Source of the DNA: Branchiostoma floridae
Taxonomy: Eukaryota; Chordata; Leptocardii; Amphioxiformes; Branchiostomatidae
DNA: 64,000 nt
Assembly: GCF_000003815.2 (NCBI RefSeq)
Contig: NC_049991.1
Coordinates: 21,520,578 to 21,584,577, forward strand
Direction of reading: 5' to 3'
Of this stretch, positions 1 through 14,285 are shown in pieces. Under the pieces are notes generated by a model, which made no database searches, was not told where the DNA came from, and saw only the letters and a program-made list of their open reading frames with translations. The translations under genes and the position numbers were made by a program. Numbering within the stretch: the stretch's first letter is position 1; each line of letters begins with the position of its first letter.

Positions 1-1340
1 AACCAATCCGTCAACCTTGACAGACAAAAATCTGATAAAAGCTCCTTGGTGGAAGCTACAGGCGGCTTGGGGACACCGTCCACGGCCGTAAAAGCCACAC
101 ACTGTTTGTTTTGATTGTTGACAATGTGTGTCGGTGCCCTTTCGCATACGATAATCTCATTATAACCGGTTTTTCAAGGTCTCAGTTCAGTCTCTCTAAC
201 TCCTGGAATAATGTTTTCCCGACAATGGGAATTGGCTGAAAAAAATTTATAGCTGGCTAGAGCCCTGCTCCGTAGGTTGCTGGGAAAACCACAAACAAGT
301 AGAGGTAAGCCGGCCAGAGAAGTACAGCCGCTAGGGAACAGCTTGTGACCTACAGATAGTGTTTTTACTGGCCGACCGACTCCCCTAGCGTAATATGTAA
401 ATTTGTCCAATTTCTACAATTAGACTACGGATCCACGGAGCCTGGTAGAGGATACTGCAATATGTCTCCAGAAGGTTATGTGTGATTGTGATGTTTGTGT
501 TCTTGACCTGACGGCGAGGTTTGATTTTGGGCATCCTTGTGTTTGACCTTGGTAATGCAGTTGGACTCCCTGTTCTGGTGTCTTTGGGCCCGTGACATGT
601 GTTGTTGTTGTTTTGTGATGCATGGATTTTAATGTATTGTGGAAGTGGTGGAAGTTTGGGCCACCTAGCACCATGCACTGGAACTGCAGGGGCAGTTTGA
701 CGGCAATATCTGCTTGATGAGTACAATTTACTTCTGGGTTGTGTTGCTTCTCCGTTGTTTATGGGTCGTATTACTGTTTAAGTCCAGTTAGGGTCAGGTT
801 ACAACTTACATGTGTTCTGTAGTAGCAGCCTGGCTGTGGGCTATGCCATTCACCAATAGGGGTGTGTCTGTTTGTGTTTCTGGAAAATTGTGGTCAGCAA
901 AGCTTAACGAGGACCTTTTAATAATACATTGTAACTAACCAAATGCTTTTTTTTTAAAAAGGGGACTAAAAATATTTCATGGAGGTATTGTGGTCAACGA
1001 ACTCTTGTTGGTCTTGTCTGAAAATCAAGTCATAGAATTGATATAACTCGAGTCGTGACAAGGTGTGTGATTGTTGATTATGTTTATGGTCATGAGAATT
1101 GCAATCAAGTGCAATAACACAGTAGAATACAGAATAGTGTTGCAAATAATGTTGCTAAATGTGAAGTGCAACAATGTAGCATTTAATATGTTTCACCTGT
1201 GGCTGTGCCATGGCAACAGTGCTGAAGAGTCCGTGCCTGTACAAATAGTCATTCGATGAAATCATTATCGTTGTCGTTGTAAAATATTATGTTAGGGAGG
1301 AAGGAAAGTACTGGGAATGAAATTAAGTTCGCTGTTGTTT

Positions 1341-1678
1341 TAAGTTCGCGGTAGCACCATGCACTGTAGTCTCTTACTGCCATGGAAAAATGTTTGCAGT
1401 GGTTATAAGTTCACGGTAGCACCATGCACTGTAGTCTCTTACTGCCATGGAAAAATGTTTGCAGTGGTTATAAGTTCACGGTAGCACCATGCACTGTATA
1501 GTCTCTTACTGCCATGGAAAAAATGTTTGCAGTAGTTTTGAGTTCGCGGTAGCACCATGCACTGTAGTCTCTTACTGCCATGGAAAAAATGTTTGCGGTG
1601 GTTTTAAGCTCGGGGTGAAGCAGCCACCGCGAAAACTGCGAACATTAAACCACCCAGAAAGTTTCTGCATTTACAGTA
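1341..1678. repeat. MITE-related tandem repeat, four copies of 65-68 bp
   Basis: Four units start near 1341, 1406, 1471 and 1539, each with GGTAGCACCATGCACTGTAG and CTTACTGCCATGGAAAAA. The array ends in TGCATTTACAGTA at 1666-1678, the terminal sequence of the MITE at 1794-1998, so this is an internally expanded relative of it. Confidence 0.75.
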
Positions 1679-1793
1679 TTTTACGTTTACCATGATGGAA
1701 AGGAAACATATGGTTTTCGCTATCTTAGTTCCCTCTTTTCTTCTTCTCCAGACAAATATGTGGTCTGAGGAACCAGACAACTGTCACCAACTT

Positions 1794-1998
1794 TACTGTA
1801 AATGCAGAAACTTTCGCGGTGGTTTAATGTTTGCGGTTTTTGCTGTGGCCACTTCACTGCAAACTTAAAACCACCGCAAACATTTTGCCGTGGCAGTAAG
1901 AAACTACAACGCATGGCGCTACCACGAACCACCGTGAAAAGTCCTTTTTCCCTCTACCGCAAAATTAAATCCCTGCAAACTTAAATGCATTTACAGTA
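1794..1998. mobile_element. MITE with TACTGTAAATGCA termini
   Basis: TACTGTAAATGCA (1794-1806) and its complement TGCATTTACAGTA (1986-1998) bound a 205 bp element with CCACCGCAAAC blocks in both orientations. A related partial copy is at about 31600-31758. Confidence 0.75.
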
Positions 1999-2576
1999 CT
2001 AAAGTAGCAGACAGAATTGTAAAGTTGAGTGTTCGGCAGCAAGTGGCAGGACAGAGCTATATGATATCATAGCATCAAGTGATTTTTCAGGAATCTGCTT
2101 ATGGTATGATTCTACATACAACTGCTCAGCTGCCAATACTTATTACTTTTAAATTATGAAACTCATCTGGGAGCTGCTGAGGTATTTAGCAGCTGATTAA
2201 GGTTGACCTGAGTCAGCTTACAGATGTGCCCTATGTGGCAGAGACTGTCATCCTCGTATAGGACTGTTTAGCCACAGTCGACGCTGTAGGGCTGATAATA
2301 ATTAGGATTTTACCATGGTCAATATGACCGAAGGAGGCCATATAATGATTAAGGTTGAACAAGAAGCTTTTTTCTTTGTTGAAAAAGGCTGCAGAAAGAT
2401 GACAGGGTACAAAAACGTCTACCTCTTGGTTAAAATGGTCTGTTTCAAGATGAATGACACAATGTTCTTTTTTTTACAAAAAGGAGAAACAAGCCATTTT
2501 CAAGAAATGTTTCACTATAAACTTTTGACTGGCAAAGTGAAAGGTGTATGCCTGCCATGTCTTTTACTGACATTTT

Positions 2577-2810
2577 GTGTGTTTTTGTGTGTGTGTGTGT
2601 GTGTGTGCGTGTGTGCGTGCGTGTGTGTGTGTGTGCGTGTGTATGTGTGTGTGTGTGCGTGTATGTGTATGTACTCGTGTGTGTGTGTGCGTGTGTGTGC
2701 GCGCGTGCATCTGTGTGTGTGTATCTGTGTGTATGCATGCGTGCATGTGTGTGTGTGCGTGTGTGTGTGACAATGTGTGTGTGTGTGTGTGTGTGCATGT
2801 GTGTGTGTGT

Positions 2811-2856
<46 letters not shown>

Positions 2857-2868
2857 ATGTGCGTGTGT
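2577..2868. repeat. GT-rich microsatellite
   Basis: About 290 bases of interrupted (GT)n and GTGTGC on the plus strand. Open frames here (Cys-Val or His-Thr runs) are repeat artefacts. Confidence 0.95.
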
Positions 2869-5239
2869 GAGTATGTGGTTGTGCCAGAATTGTGCTATGC
2901 TGCCATCTTTGTATTGGAGTGTGCTCTTGTGCCTGTACACAATCTGAGCTGCTGCCATATTGGACTCTTTCATAACTCCAATTGATTCACTGTCCCTTAC
3001 TACATTCCTTAGTAGGAAATGGGGGGGGGGGGGTGAAAAGTGTGTATCTTCAGTCCAATTATTACAGCGTTTCTTACTCTTACATTCTTCACAGAGTCTG
3101 TAAATAACAAAAGCCAGATGTGTATTTAATGTATGTATTTCCGTTACGTCAATGAGATCCAACCGGTGGACGTATATTTTCATGAGCAATATTGATGGAC
3201 ATGAACCCATGTAAACATAAACTCAGTCCTTGTGGTGAATAAACGATGTTGTGAGAAGTCAACGATTTTGACTATAACTGAACTCTCACGTCATACATGC
3301 CTACCTACGTCTTGGTATTGCAGTTATCTTGTAAGCAGACAGAGGGCGCACTTTATCATGCATATAACAACAAGAGTCATGATGTGTATCTTTATGTTGC
3401 AGCAGTTCTGTTACGTAATATGGTCGAATTCTACCTGGGATATTAATGAGATATTGTTATCGTAGTGTTAAATGACAAAAATTCCATTTGGTAGCAACAT
3501 GTACGTTAAGATGAACATGCGGACGTAAGTCATGCAAATTAGGGTCTCATTTACATAATTTATGACAACATGCTACAATAGCTTTTTTTGCTAAGACTTT
3601 CATACCATGAATACATTGTTATTTAGGTAGAGGAGATCAACTGATATATTTTATGCAAATGAGGACCTCAATTGTATAATCAATGAGAAACACTTATGAT
3701 TCACTCGTCATAAGAGATCACCTTTCTTGTTAATAGCAAAGCCATACAAAAATCCATCGCGTAAAACAATCTCCATACATACAGCTAGGCGAAAGGATAG
3801 AACACAAGTATTAAATACAACAAAACACCTTCGACAACAATCTTTATTACTTATAAACAACAATGCCGTCGCCATGACAATACTTTTTATTACCACACTT
3901 ATTTTGATTTCGACATGATGACATTATGTTTTCTTGTTCTTCATCTGTACATTTAGATAATTGAAGTCCTATTTTCAATAGATCGAAGTGTCTCAGTGTT
4001 CTATGAATTACACAAATAGCGTGGCATGCTAAAGACATTTATGGTGAAGAAGCTACATGGCAGATTTAAGAAAAACAAACAGCAAGATAAACGTAACTAG
4101 AAAGACCGACATTTGCTTAGGAGCAAATACAGCATATTTCAGCCATACCATTTTCCATGCAACATTGAACTGTTCCAAATAACCCCTGCTCGAAAATGGA
4201 ACATTTAGGGGCACACCCCAGTTTCTCGCCCCCATTGAAACGACACCGTATGTCCAAACAAAAGTTTTCCCGGGAACTACACCTATACAGTATACAGGAA
4301 GTACAATTGTACCATATGGCCTAACATATCTGATTTACAAGAAAATTCTAGTACCTAAAATCTCACAATAATGAATATCCTAATTCATTTAGAAAGCCCG
4401 TAGCGATGACGTCATCGTTCAAGCTGCCCGGGGCGCTTCACTGTTTGCGTCCTCGGAGCGATACCCGGAAGCCAAGATTCGTCGACAAATGCGCTAATTT
4501 TTCACAAAGTAACTGGCCACTAAACGGATGCTAAAATCCCCTTACTCCAAAATAATTTGGGACTATCACTGACCCGGTCGCGGAAGAACTGATATGTGCA
4601 CCGTTAACAGTAACTTCTCCCCAAAAATGAACTAATATTGTGAATTGAGTTCGGGTCAAAATGGAGCTTTAATACCCAATATGCCCCGGGCCCGTATGGA
4701 AGAATATACTCTTCCACAGGATCTCCTATGCATAACTGATTGGTTTACATAGTGGAATCGCCAGCTCCTATTTTTTTCGAAAGTGAAAGAAATCACCACA
4801 CCTTCCATTCAGAAAATTTTCATCATGAAATTACATGAAGCCATTCAACAATTACTGAAAATGAACCATTACCGAAATAGAGACGTCTATAACTTTTAAA
4901 AGAATTTTACCGCCCTGTCGCTTTATATATATTTTTTCCCTGAAAAATCCCAGGACCAACAACTTAACTTGATCTGGTTTAATCTATATATTTCATTATC
5001 CTTCTTTGTTAAGTATATAATTCTGTATAACACTGTTAAACTGTTTTACTTTGTATGCAATCAGCCTTCGGACCTAATATTGTCTTACTGTATACGTAAC
5101 AATTTGCTGCTCGTAGCGTGCGAGACCCGGAGGATAGGAGTTTCTACCTTGTTCGAGGGTTTCTGTTCGGACGTCACTGGCACTAAGAGTGTTTTTTTTT
5201 TTTGGGGGGGGGGCATTTCAAAAATGTGGCAACTATATA

Positions 5240-6179
5240 AATGTAATGTAATGAAGACCTTTATTGTACATTCATACCCACTGGGTTTAGTACAGGTCAC
5301 AACAAATGATACAACATGATATAATGATACAATGAATCTACACTACTCAAGGATCGTATTCTACTGCGTACATTCGGCTTCTTCTCGTTTCTTTGTGATA
5401 TTGAAAATGTAAGAACAGATATGTTTTATAAGTAAAGGCTTGTCTAGATTCATAAGGAATATAAATTTGTCTATATTACTTAGTTGTATGAAGTGGGGGA
5501 ACATGGATTCTATTAGTCTGTAGAGTTCAGCTCTCTCCTTCTTGTACAAACTACATTCTACTACAAAATGATGTTCGTCTTCTAACTTATCTAGACTGCA
5601 GTATCTACATATTCGTTGTTCTAGAGGAGTGCGGTTATGTCTTCCGGTTTCGATGTGTAATTTGTGGCAACTGACTCGTAGTTTTGTGACGGCCGTCCTG
5701 TGCCGAATATTGTCAATATCCAGGTATTGTTCCACATTATAAGTGGACTTGAACAGTCTGTAAGACCTCAATTTGTTTTTAGCGGATCCACCTTTGTTGT
5801 CATTGTGTATCTCTCTTAGAAAAGTTTGAAAATAAATGTCTTTCAGACGCTGATTGATAGAATTGATAATTTGAGACGAATTTGTATTGTGCTGTAGAGG
5901 ACAATGCCATACATAACCATAGCCGCATTCCTCCAGTGACTGGCGAACTCCTGACGCCCAACACTTGGCTCCAGCCTTGTCTAAATCTATCTGGCAAGAA
6001 AGAGGTGGCCACTGTGGAGAAAATACTGATCTGTTGACTGAGAGCAATACACATAATTTCAGTACCCACTGATCTTTATTCATATAAACATTGCATAGGT
6101 AAGCCAATTGTTTAGATTTACAGTCTAACATTCTGACGAGAAATATTGATGAGAAAATAATCATTCTCGCCACTGTCAA
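5240..6179 (-). mobile_element. Non-LTR retrotransposon C-terminal fragment, 5'-truncated
   Basis: An open frame of 272 codons (5361-6179) ends in the zinc-finger-like tail common to LINE ORF2 proteins: RICRYCSLDKLEDEHHFVVE followed by C-S-L-Y. The reverse transcriptase itself is absent. After the stop the minus strand has an AATAAA-type signal and a repeated ATTAC tail near 5240-5260, as expected of a LINE 3' end. A similar 3' tail without ORF lies at about 20590-20690. Confidence 0.75.
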
Positions 6180-7259
6180 ACTTACGTATCAAAACAAAAC
6201 GCAAACTGGCCAATTTTCTCGCGATTTCCGCCAAGTAACCTTCCTTCGATTGTCTCAACTGACCCTGCCAAAGTCAAATCTACCGAAAATGATTGATATT
6301 GCCACGCGGAATGTTGGTAAATTCATCGACAAAGACTTGTACTCTAACGTTCAAGGAACGCGTACCTTCTGCTACCGTCCAAATGACCCTGTTGTGAACT
6401 CCAAATCCTCGCAAACTACTAGTACATAGTATACTATTTTATATATATAAAACCGGGCGAAGGGTGGCATTCGTCCGCTGTGTGGTCACGACATGCATGT
6501 GTTTCTATATTCAAGGTTGGAAGGCCCCGCTTATGAATATTAATTAGCCTTCGCCTTCCTCTTCGCTGATTGGTCAGCTCATTAAATTCAATTAACTCTT
6601 GCTTCAGCTGACACCATGGCAGGTGTGGAGCTTTGTGGGGTGACGTCACGGCAGAAGGCCGAAAGAAAACCAATTTCCCCACAGAAAAGTGCTGAAATTA
6701 ATAATTTAAAAATAGTTCATGCCAAAAATTTTACTTGGATCATGTAACCAAATGTACAATGCCTATCTATACCAAATTTCAGGCCATTTAATTGTAATAC
6801 CAGGGTACAGGGGGCAAAAATATACCGTTTGGTATAAAAATGATAATAAAACCTCAATAAAATCATTTTAAAGACATTAAGCGAAAAAGGGGAAAAAAGG
6901 CCTGGGAGTATTGGCTCTCTCTACCATCGTGCCAAATTTCATGATCAGGTCATTCGGTCCAGGAACGACGGAGATGGCGCGTTTTGAAGATTTGACAGGA
7001 GAAAGAAAGAAAGAAAGAAGAAACACTAGAAAGGCCGACATTTGCTTGCGAGCAAATACAGCATATTGCAATCCAAAACTTTAATTTACCCCCCCCCCCC
7101 CCATAAAAGAATTGACTCTTCCAGAACACCCCTACTAGTATCTATGCAAAATGGACTGGTCTATGTAGCCCATTTCCATTTCTAGTGCTAAAGCTACCCC
7201 AATATCAAATTCCAGATCAGTTGACTTTTTCATGACACAGGCAGCAAAAATATACATTT

Positions 7260-8260
7260 TTGATCAAAAATGGTGCTCTGGCCAATTTTCCGTCGCAGCG
7301 ATGGAAAATTGACCAGAGCGCCGTGAGAGCGCCGCGACGCCAGAAAAAGCTGCTCTAATTTAATCTCTCCGGCGACCCCAGCGCGCTCTCGGCGCGACGA
7401 AAAACTAAAATGTCAGCATCCTTTTATGAGCTAGCAAAGGTTCGAAAGATTACTCAACAAATTTCTGAGATAAAGAACGAATCTTTTTAAGAAGTGTATT
7501 TTGGTATCTTTGAAGTCATCCTTTAACGTCTTACATAACATTCAAAGTATAAAATCAAGACTTTTAACAAATTCAATTTTGGTCACTGTACAGGCACTCA
7601 GACTGAAATAGACACGTTTGTCTTCCTGCTTTTTAAAAAAATCTGTCATGTAACTTGTTCACCATAAATTTCTTTATGATGCCACGTTATTACTGTAAAT
7701 CATACATCACTGAAACACTTCGATTTATTGAAAATAGGACGTCTTCAATAATCTAAATGTACCTATGAAGAACAAGAAAACCTAATGTCATCATGTTGAA
7801 ATTCAAAAATAAGTTGAGAAATGATAAACTTTTGCTTTTTTAAACCTTAGTTATTCCATCTCAGTTTGTTTCATTGTACATCACCGGTACATTTTGGACA
7901 TCTCTCCGGTTTCAGTCTGTGTCGAATATACTTCTTCACAAACCGCAGTTGAGAGCGTGGTGAGAGAGCCGTCCTCGCTAAATTGGTATCATAAACCACT
8001 GCTGAGGCCTATTGCGCTCTCCTGGCGCTCACGGCGCTCTTACCGCGCTCTCTCTGCGCTCTTCGTTGGATCGCCGTCAACGGCGCTCTCACTGCGACTG
8101 TTTTGAGCAGGTTCAAAACAGTCGCGTAGGTGATGGCGACCTTGGCGACCATATCGCTCCCACCGCGCTCTCTGTGCGCTCCCATGGCGACCTTGGCGAT
8201 CCCACCGCGCTCTTCCCAATTTGAGGTTTCAGAGAGAGCGCCGTCCTAGTGGAAAGGGGG
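7260..8260. repeat. GAGAGCGC-rich repeat region, probable DNA transposon
   Basis: GAGCGCCGTGAGAGCGCC at about 7315 and a dense set of GCGCTCTC motifs at 7920-8240 frame an AT-rich centre. A GAGAGCGCCGTCC block near 8232 mirrors the left end. No coding capacity seen. Confidence 0.5.
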
Positions 8261-8570
8261 TATAAGTGAAATGGAAAGTCATCTACTTGCGGATGGGCAC
8301 ATTTTCTCTAACTGTGCGACCCGTTTGTTGCGTCAGTAGAGACATCTAGCGAAATGCATGATAACTGCATCCATCATCACGCTTAGCCGTTTTGTTTCGT
8401 GGGTTGGAGGCAGTGGGTTGGAGTGAAGTGAGTCACACCATGACATATAAAGAAGTACATTTCTGGTGTGGCTCGTTTGAACCTTACCATGTACACAGGG
8501 ATATCTTTTGTGTCATGTCAAGGAGCTTTCAAAACTCCCGGAAGTTTGGTCATATCTAGCATCGAGGAAG

Positions 8571-8755
8571 GGATGGAGTTAGGTAGAGTGGGATGGAATT
8601 AGGCAGGGTGGGATGGAGTTAGGCAGGGTGGGATGGAGTTAGGCAGGGTGGGATGGAGTTAGGTAGGGTGGGATGGAGTTAGGCAGGGTGGGATGGAGTT
8701 AGGTAGGGTGGGATGGAGTTAGGCAGGGTGGGAGGGCGTTAGGCAGGCTGGTAGG
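8571..8755. repeat. 20-bp minisatellite, about nine copies
   Basis: Unit GGGATGGAGTTAGGCAGGGT repeated with C/T variation at one position and a few substitutions at the ends. Confidence 0.95.
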
Positions 8756-8759
8756 CACT

Positions 8760-11020
8760 AGTAAATTATTTTTCTTTGCTTAAATTTTTTAAAAGAAAAG
8801 TTGAGAAGGTCGTATTTTAAAAACATCATCACGGTGAAACATTGCCGTCATTTCTACTCTGGGCACATATCTCACATATGATGCTTGCAATGCATGTTTT
8901 TGTGCTTTCCTCCGTTTGGGAGAGGTCATGCGAGGTCATGAAATACGGGACCGCCCTAGCCTTGGAATGTACAATAGACTGTATACAAAGATTTTCCCGG
9001 CTGTGTGGAGAAATGCTATAGACACAATGAATTATTCACAGCTCTCTTTCATGATGCCACCATTAGTGTGATTGCCTTTTCACTTAGAGGTTAGAAATTA
9101 TCGCAAATTGTTACAAAATAACAAATTGTTACAAAATAACAATTTTTCACCGTTTCTCGATGACGCCTTAAGGCCAAAGGCCTATTAGTAAAGTAAAGGT
9201 ATGGTAATACTATACTATATCATATGATATCATTACATCATATTATATCTTAGTTTCGCAGGAAGTCAAGGAAAACGTTTCCCTAGTTACCGGTCTTCTA
9301 CTATTTAACGGCCCCTACATAACGTTTTGCACTCTGCACACAAAGTATAAATTTAAAAGGAATTTTTTTTCTAATTGATGAGGCTTGTTCGATATTCTGT
9401 CATTGTTTTTTTTTTTTTTTTTGATGCAGTGAGATGCACTATGATATACTTTGGAATTCTTTGTTATCTCCAAACAAAAGATATTGCACTCCCGTGTGAC
9501 CACATTTAAACACAAAATGATGACCTGGAATTTGGAATTATCCATTTCTGCAAAGGGTTGATTTGGAACAGTCCATTTCCGCATGATGGATAAGAGGTCG
9601 ATGAGGTGTGGAAGGGGAAGAAAGATGTTGTTTTAATTACTATACTACAAGCAAGAAAGACGCATGTTGAATCAGCAATCAACCTTTATTCAAATCGATT
9701 TATCGGACAGTTACATTCCTCATTTCGGTCAACTTTACAGTAGAAACGCAAATTTCGTCACATTTAAGTAGTCCTGAATGTTCCAGAGTATTTTTGTTCT
9801 TTTTCCAATTTCTTCAAATGTCTAGCATCTCGCGATCTTATTGATAGAATAAAATTTGTCCGACATTTACACACAAGTCAATTGGCAAGATACGAATCAT
9901 GAACATAATGCTACTAGCCCTGTTTTCCCCCCAGAATTAAAGCAAAACATTTTGAAGTGTGCTTGAAATAGTTGAACTGTAATTTTGAAGTGTGATCTGA
10001 ATTTGAATGGGAACGTTTTGGTTTGTTTTCAGATGAGGTTACAAATTTTGTACTTTCTTGCTGATTTTTTTTTTTATATTACCTCTACTCTACAAGCTTT
10101 CGTGCAATTTAATCAAGCACACGTACGCAATGTTAACAATCGTTAGCATTTCTAGCTTACGCCACAGCAAGTAAATTTTATGGATGACATCAGCACGCTC
10201 ATTAATTTCGCCTGATTTCAGAAAAAAACAAAATCTTTTTTCCTCTATGGGGATGGTTGGATAGGGAAAAATGTTGTGTTGAAGCCTAATAATTATACTT
10301 GTAGAAGTGACACTAGGAATGTAGCCATGACTATAGTTACAGAAGTTAAACTTGTTGGATAGTTGTAAAAGTGCCACAAGCCATGAATGTAGTTGCTAGC
10401 TTGGCAAGTGATTCCAATGTACCACACTAGTATCACTTTCACTGCACCAGTTCATTTCTCTCATGCAGGAATGAATGCCTCGTTAGTTGTGATGCCACTT
10501 GTCACTTCAAATCTTACGTCGTTAATGTCTACTTGGAAAATTTAGCCATCTTGCTTTTTTACCAATCTTTTTTTTTCGCACTATCTCATTATTTTTGCAC
10601 TCTGCATTGGATGTCATCCATAGAATTTACTTGCGATGGCCTAAGGCCATGTTGGTTTGATTATATGGGTGACATCTACGCGCCAAACTGTAACTCCTAC
10701 AGAGTACCTGGAAAATGATTCAATTTACACAGATTCAATACATAGAGATTGTACGTACATTAGTAAATAGTTTAAAACAAATATCAGAAAAAGTTTCCTA
10801 ATGTCATAGAATGCCAACGTAAATTCCATTGTCAAATTAGAAGATGTGAAAGAACAGAAATGAAGAGGCTATTGTTCGCACAAGATAGTCTGTGTGTTCA
10901 ATCACTTGTTCAACCTTCCTGGCCATCTCATAAGCGTCCCTGAAACCTTCTTTGGGCCAACATTTTCTTTTATTCGCACGCTCGCATTAGTTTTAAGGGT
11001 CACAGATGATATCACCCATA
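8760..11020. other. No gene seen
   Basis: AT-rich sequence with short frames and homopolymer runs (for example T16 near 9407). No splice-flanked exon or domain recognised on either strand. Confidence 0.55.
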
Positions 11021-11029
11021 TGGCCTGAC

Positions 11030-11660
11030 AAAAATGTGACACAAGTGACTTATCAAGTATATTTTGGACATGCAGGATTATCTACTTCCTTTGTTAAGCA
11101 TAAACATAACTGCCTAAAAATCCAGAAGATTGTTGACGTGTTGCAAATCTTGAAAATAATGGAAATGCCTGCCTTTTCCTTTAATTATGGTACTTTCAAG
11201 TATAACATGAATTGATTTTAAATGTGCACTTTTTCCGTTGATCTCTTAAACAATATTTGGTCAGGCTCTGTTAATGGGTGTTACTACAAATGTTGTACTT
11301 TCTTGCTAATGTCCTTTTGTAAAATCCCCACTCTACAAGCTTTCATGCGATTTCATCAAATAAATGCCATGTTTACAACCGTTTGCCTACTGACCAAAAT
11401 CTCATAAAGTGACACAAGTGGCTTATCAAGTATATAATATTGATTTGTGACATGCACGATTAAACTAACTTTGTTACGCACGGAAATAACTGCCAATTTA
11501 GGCAGTACAAAAATCCAGAGGAATTTTTTAAAACTTACCAATGTCAAAAAATTATGTCGACGTGTTACTAATATTGAAATATTGAAAATAATGCAAATGG
11601 CCTGTGTTTTCCTTTGATTATGCCACTTTGAAATGTAATATGAATGTAATATTTAGTCAA
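11030..11660. repeat. Diverged direct duplication, period about 380 bp
   Basis: Blocks at 11038-11215 and 11412-11650 share TGACACAAGTG, CTTATCAAGTATAT, a CCAGA-containing stretch and GAAAATAATG. The segment between (11290-11390) also resembles 10040-10170. No gene seen. Confidence 0.6.
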
Positions 11661-11829
11661 AAATCCCCACTTGGTAATTTAACACACTGAAAATACGGTC
11701 AAAAGTACAACTGCAGTTCTCTCCTGGAATCAACTTCCTTTGTCAGCCAAATCATCATTATCTATCAGTATTTAAAAAAAAAAGAACTGGAATCTTTCTT
11801 TGTCAGCCCGCCCAGACACCCCCAATGCT

Positions 11830-12330
11830 CCCATGGCCACGCATACCCTGCAGTTCACCAGACTAGACTTAGACTCGACTTCAGCCAGCTTAACTCACAC
11901 CTATTCGAACACCATTGTATAACTAGTCCTGCATGTCAGTGTGGTGATCCAAACGAGACTACTGAGCACTATCTGTTACACTGCAAACTGTATAATGTTG
12001 AAAGGACCAATATGTTACAATCCATAGACTGTTTGAACCTGAAAAAAATACTCCCATTCGACCCCCTCCATTCATCTGACTGTACCGTATGTACCCTACT
12101 CCTTATGGGCAACCCCTCCCTCCCATATTCCATAAACAGTCAAATTCTAGACCACGTGTTCAACTAAATTTCAAAGACTGGGAGATTCTTTTAGTGCATT
12201 TTGATTGTTAAGCCAGCCGTTTACTTTGACTGTTTAAAATTTGTTTAATGTTTACTGAGCAGAAGACTCGCATAAGCAGACATGCTTCTTGTCCTATGCT
12301 CATTAAATAAATCCGAATAAAAAAAATACA
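11830..12330 (+). mobile_element. Non-LTR retrotransposon tail, 5'-truncated
   Basis: The plus strand is open to a TAA at 12165-12167 and encodes LRLDFSQLNSHLFEHHC, CQCGDPNETTEHYLLHC and K-L-Y-N-V-E-R, the Cys/His tail typical of LINE ORF2. A 3' UTR follows and ends in A-rich sequence with AATAAA near 12305-12330. It is a different family from the element at 5240-6179. Confidence 0.7.
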
Positions 12331-12575
12331 ATTCGGTAACTTATTACATAAATCTGAAAATACATTCAAAAACTAAAAGTCCTGAAAGGCCTTGATGAGA
12401 CAGATGTTTTAAAGACAAAACACACATTAGAGTCCATTCCAAGACACCATGCGGATGTTTGTGGCCATTGTTTAGAATTGATTTTAAAGTTTTGTAATTA
12501 TATGTCTAGGACATTTGATACTTCAGAAATATTTGTAACACTGTTTCAACTTTATAAATATATTTCCCTGGCCCT

Positions 12576-13537
12576 TTAACCCTCAAACCACCGTAGCTTT
12601 TTTGTGACGTAGATTACCGTATGGGGTCAAAACTGACCCCAAAACGTTTTGTACAAATACAGTTTTTGTGTGAATATTTTTGTGATTTGTATATATGTAT
12701 AGTTTCGTTAATCTATGTGGGACAGTCTGACATGATTAGGTGAGAATACTACTATCTCATTATCATAATTTATGCAAAAGATCATGAGGACCACATTTTG
12801 CACTAACGCTATTCAGACCGGGAGGGAGGTTTTTGATGCCTAGACCAGCTTCTATGCCATATAGCGCCTGAATGGCTTATGCTAGGGCCATCAAACTTGG
12901 TAACTTTTTAGAAAATGTTCATAGCAAACATTTTCAGTGAACAAAGTATGTTCATCATTTTTCATGTTGCCATGGCAACGGAGTTCTCACAGACATATTT
13001 ATTACAAAATTTTCCAATTTTGTATTAAACATTTAAGTTTTAAGTTTTTCCTGACAAATAACAGTTGTTTATCACATCTTATAAAATTCAACGTAAATTT
13101 CAGGACTCAATGTTCATAATTTATGCTAATTTGATGACTTCATCAGTCAGCATCCAAGATGGCGGCCAATATTACCTAGATGACATCATAATGTCGTCAT
13201 ATAACATAAAAATGGCACAAAAGTTGCTACAATAATTTTTGCTTACATGTACATCATTCTCTGAACATTTGGTGATCCTACAATAAGTAGTTTAGGTGTG
13301 GGTCGCAAAAGTTTGTTTAAAAAAATGCTGGGGTCAGTTTTGACCCCACTGGACCATGCATAAACATTCGAGGATAACTTAATCAACAATGAGCCAATCT
13401 CGGTAAAAACGTATAAGAGGTTATAGGACAGATATACAAACAAACTCCTGAAAGGAAATTTGTTTTCGATCAGAAATGACACACATTGATATACGCCTGG
13501 GGTCAGTTTTGACCCCATACGGTGGTTTGAGGGTTAA
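12576..13537. mobile_element. TTAA-flanked non-autonomous element (piggyBac-like), 962 bp
   Basis: Ends are inverted repeats CCCTCAAACCACCGTA and TACGGTGGTTTGAGGG, each next to TTAA, the piggyBac target-site signature. A second inner inverted pair GGGGTCAAAACTGACCCC and its partner lies at about 12634 and 13498. No transposase is encoded. It contains the palindrome GTTGCCATGGCAAC at 12966-12979 and AAGATGGCGGC near 13151. Confidence 0.8.
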
Positions 13538-14285
13538 AACTTTGGAAATATTCATCGTGTGGAATTGGATAGTTCTAATGGTTTCTAAATAATGATAACA
13601 GCATTCTACCATTATTTACCATTTTCTACTATTTTTTGTAAATGGTTCAGTGGGCTGGGAAAATAGCAATTCACACATTCTTGCAAAGTATGGTTGGGTG
13701 CCATGCAACAATGGCCCTTCACAAAGGATCCACCAGTGCCCAGCAGTGAAATATAAAAATATACAGAGGCAACAATAGGGCTTACTTTTATGGCGCAATA
13801 AACGAATTTAACCATTTGGCAAGGTTCCCCATTTTTTGTAAATATTTGTAAATGTGAAATAATCACACAGAGGTTTCACAATTATTCTGAATAAAGATAT
13901 TTTTGTACAGTTATTTTCAAAATGTTTCTAAAATATTCAAAGGAATTCAAATATATGAGTACTTTCTCAGTCATTTTTTTTTAAATAATTGATTATTGTG
14001 GCACAGATATTCTTTTTTTCAAAATAATTCAGACTAATTATAAATACCGCCTAAAACCCTCATGGTGTCTTGGAATGGACTCTATGGCGCCATTCAATAC
14101 GGTAAAAGAGTACATTTATCATCTATGAAATAAGGTAAATGTATCTAACGAATTATTTTCAAAAATATACATTTACTGCTGACAGAAGTAGATCCTCACT
14201 AAACTGATAATGTTGCACACATAAACACACAAGAGCTTAATCAGTAATTGTAGTGGTGGGATCAGTTCAACGTTATGTCATCACT

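Larger units (their letters stand above)
1..5239. other. No gene seen
   Basis: Apart from the repeats listed, this stretch has only short, low-complexity frames. A foldback relative of the 14286 element occupies about 190-450, with CTACGGATCCACGGAGCC near 425. Poly-G lies at about 3020. Confidence 0.6.

Noticed and set aside
2315-3210. Long frames of Cys-Val or His-Thr repeats on both strands
   Set aside because: They are translations of a GT microsatellite and have no flanking coding signal.
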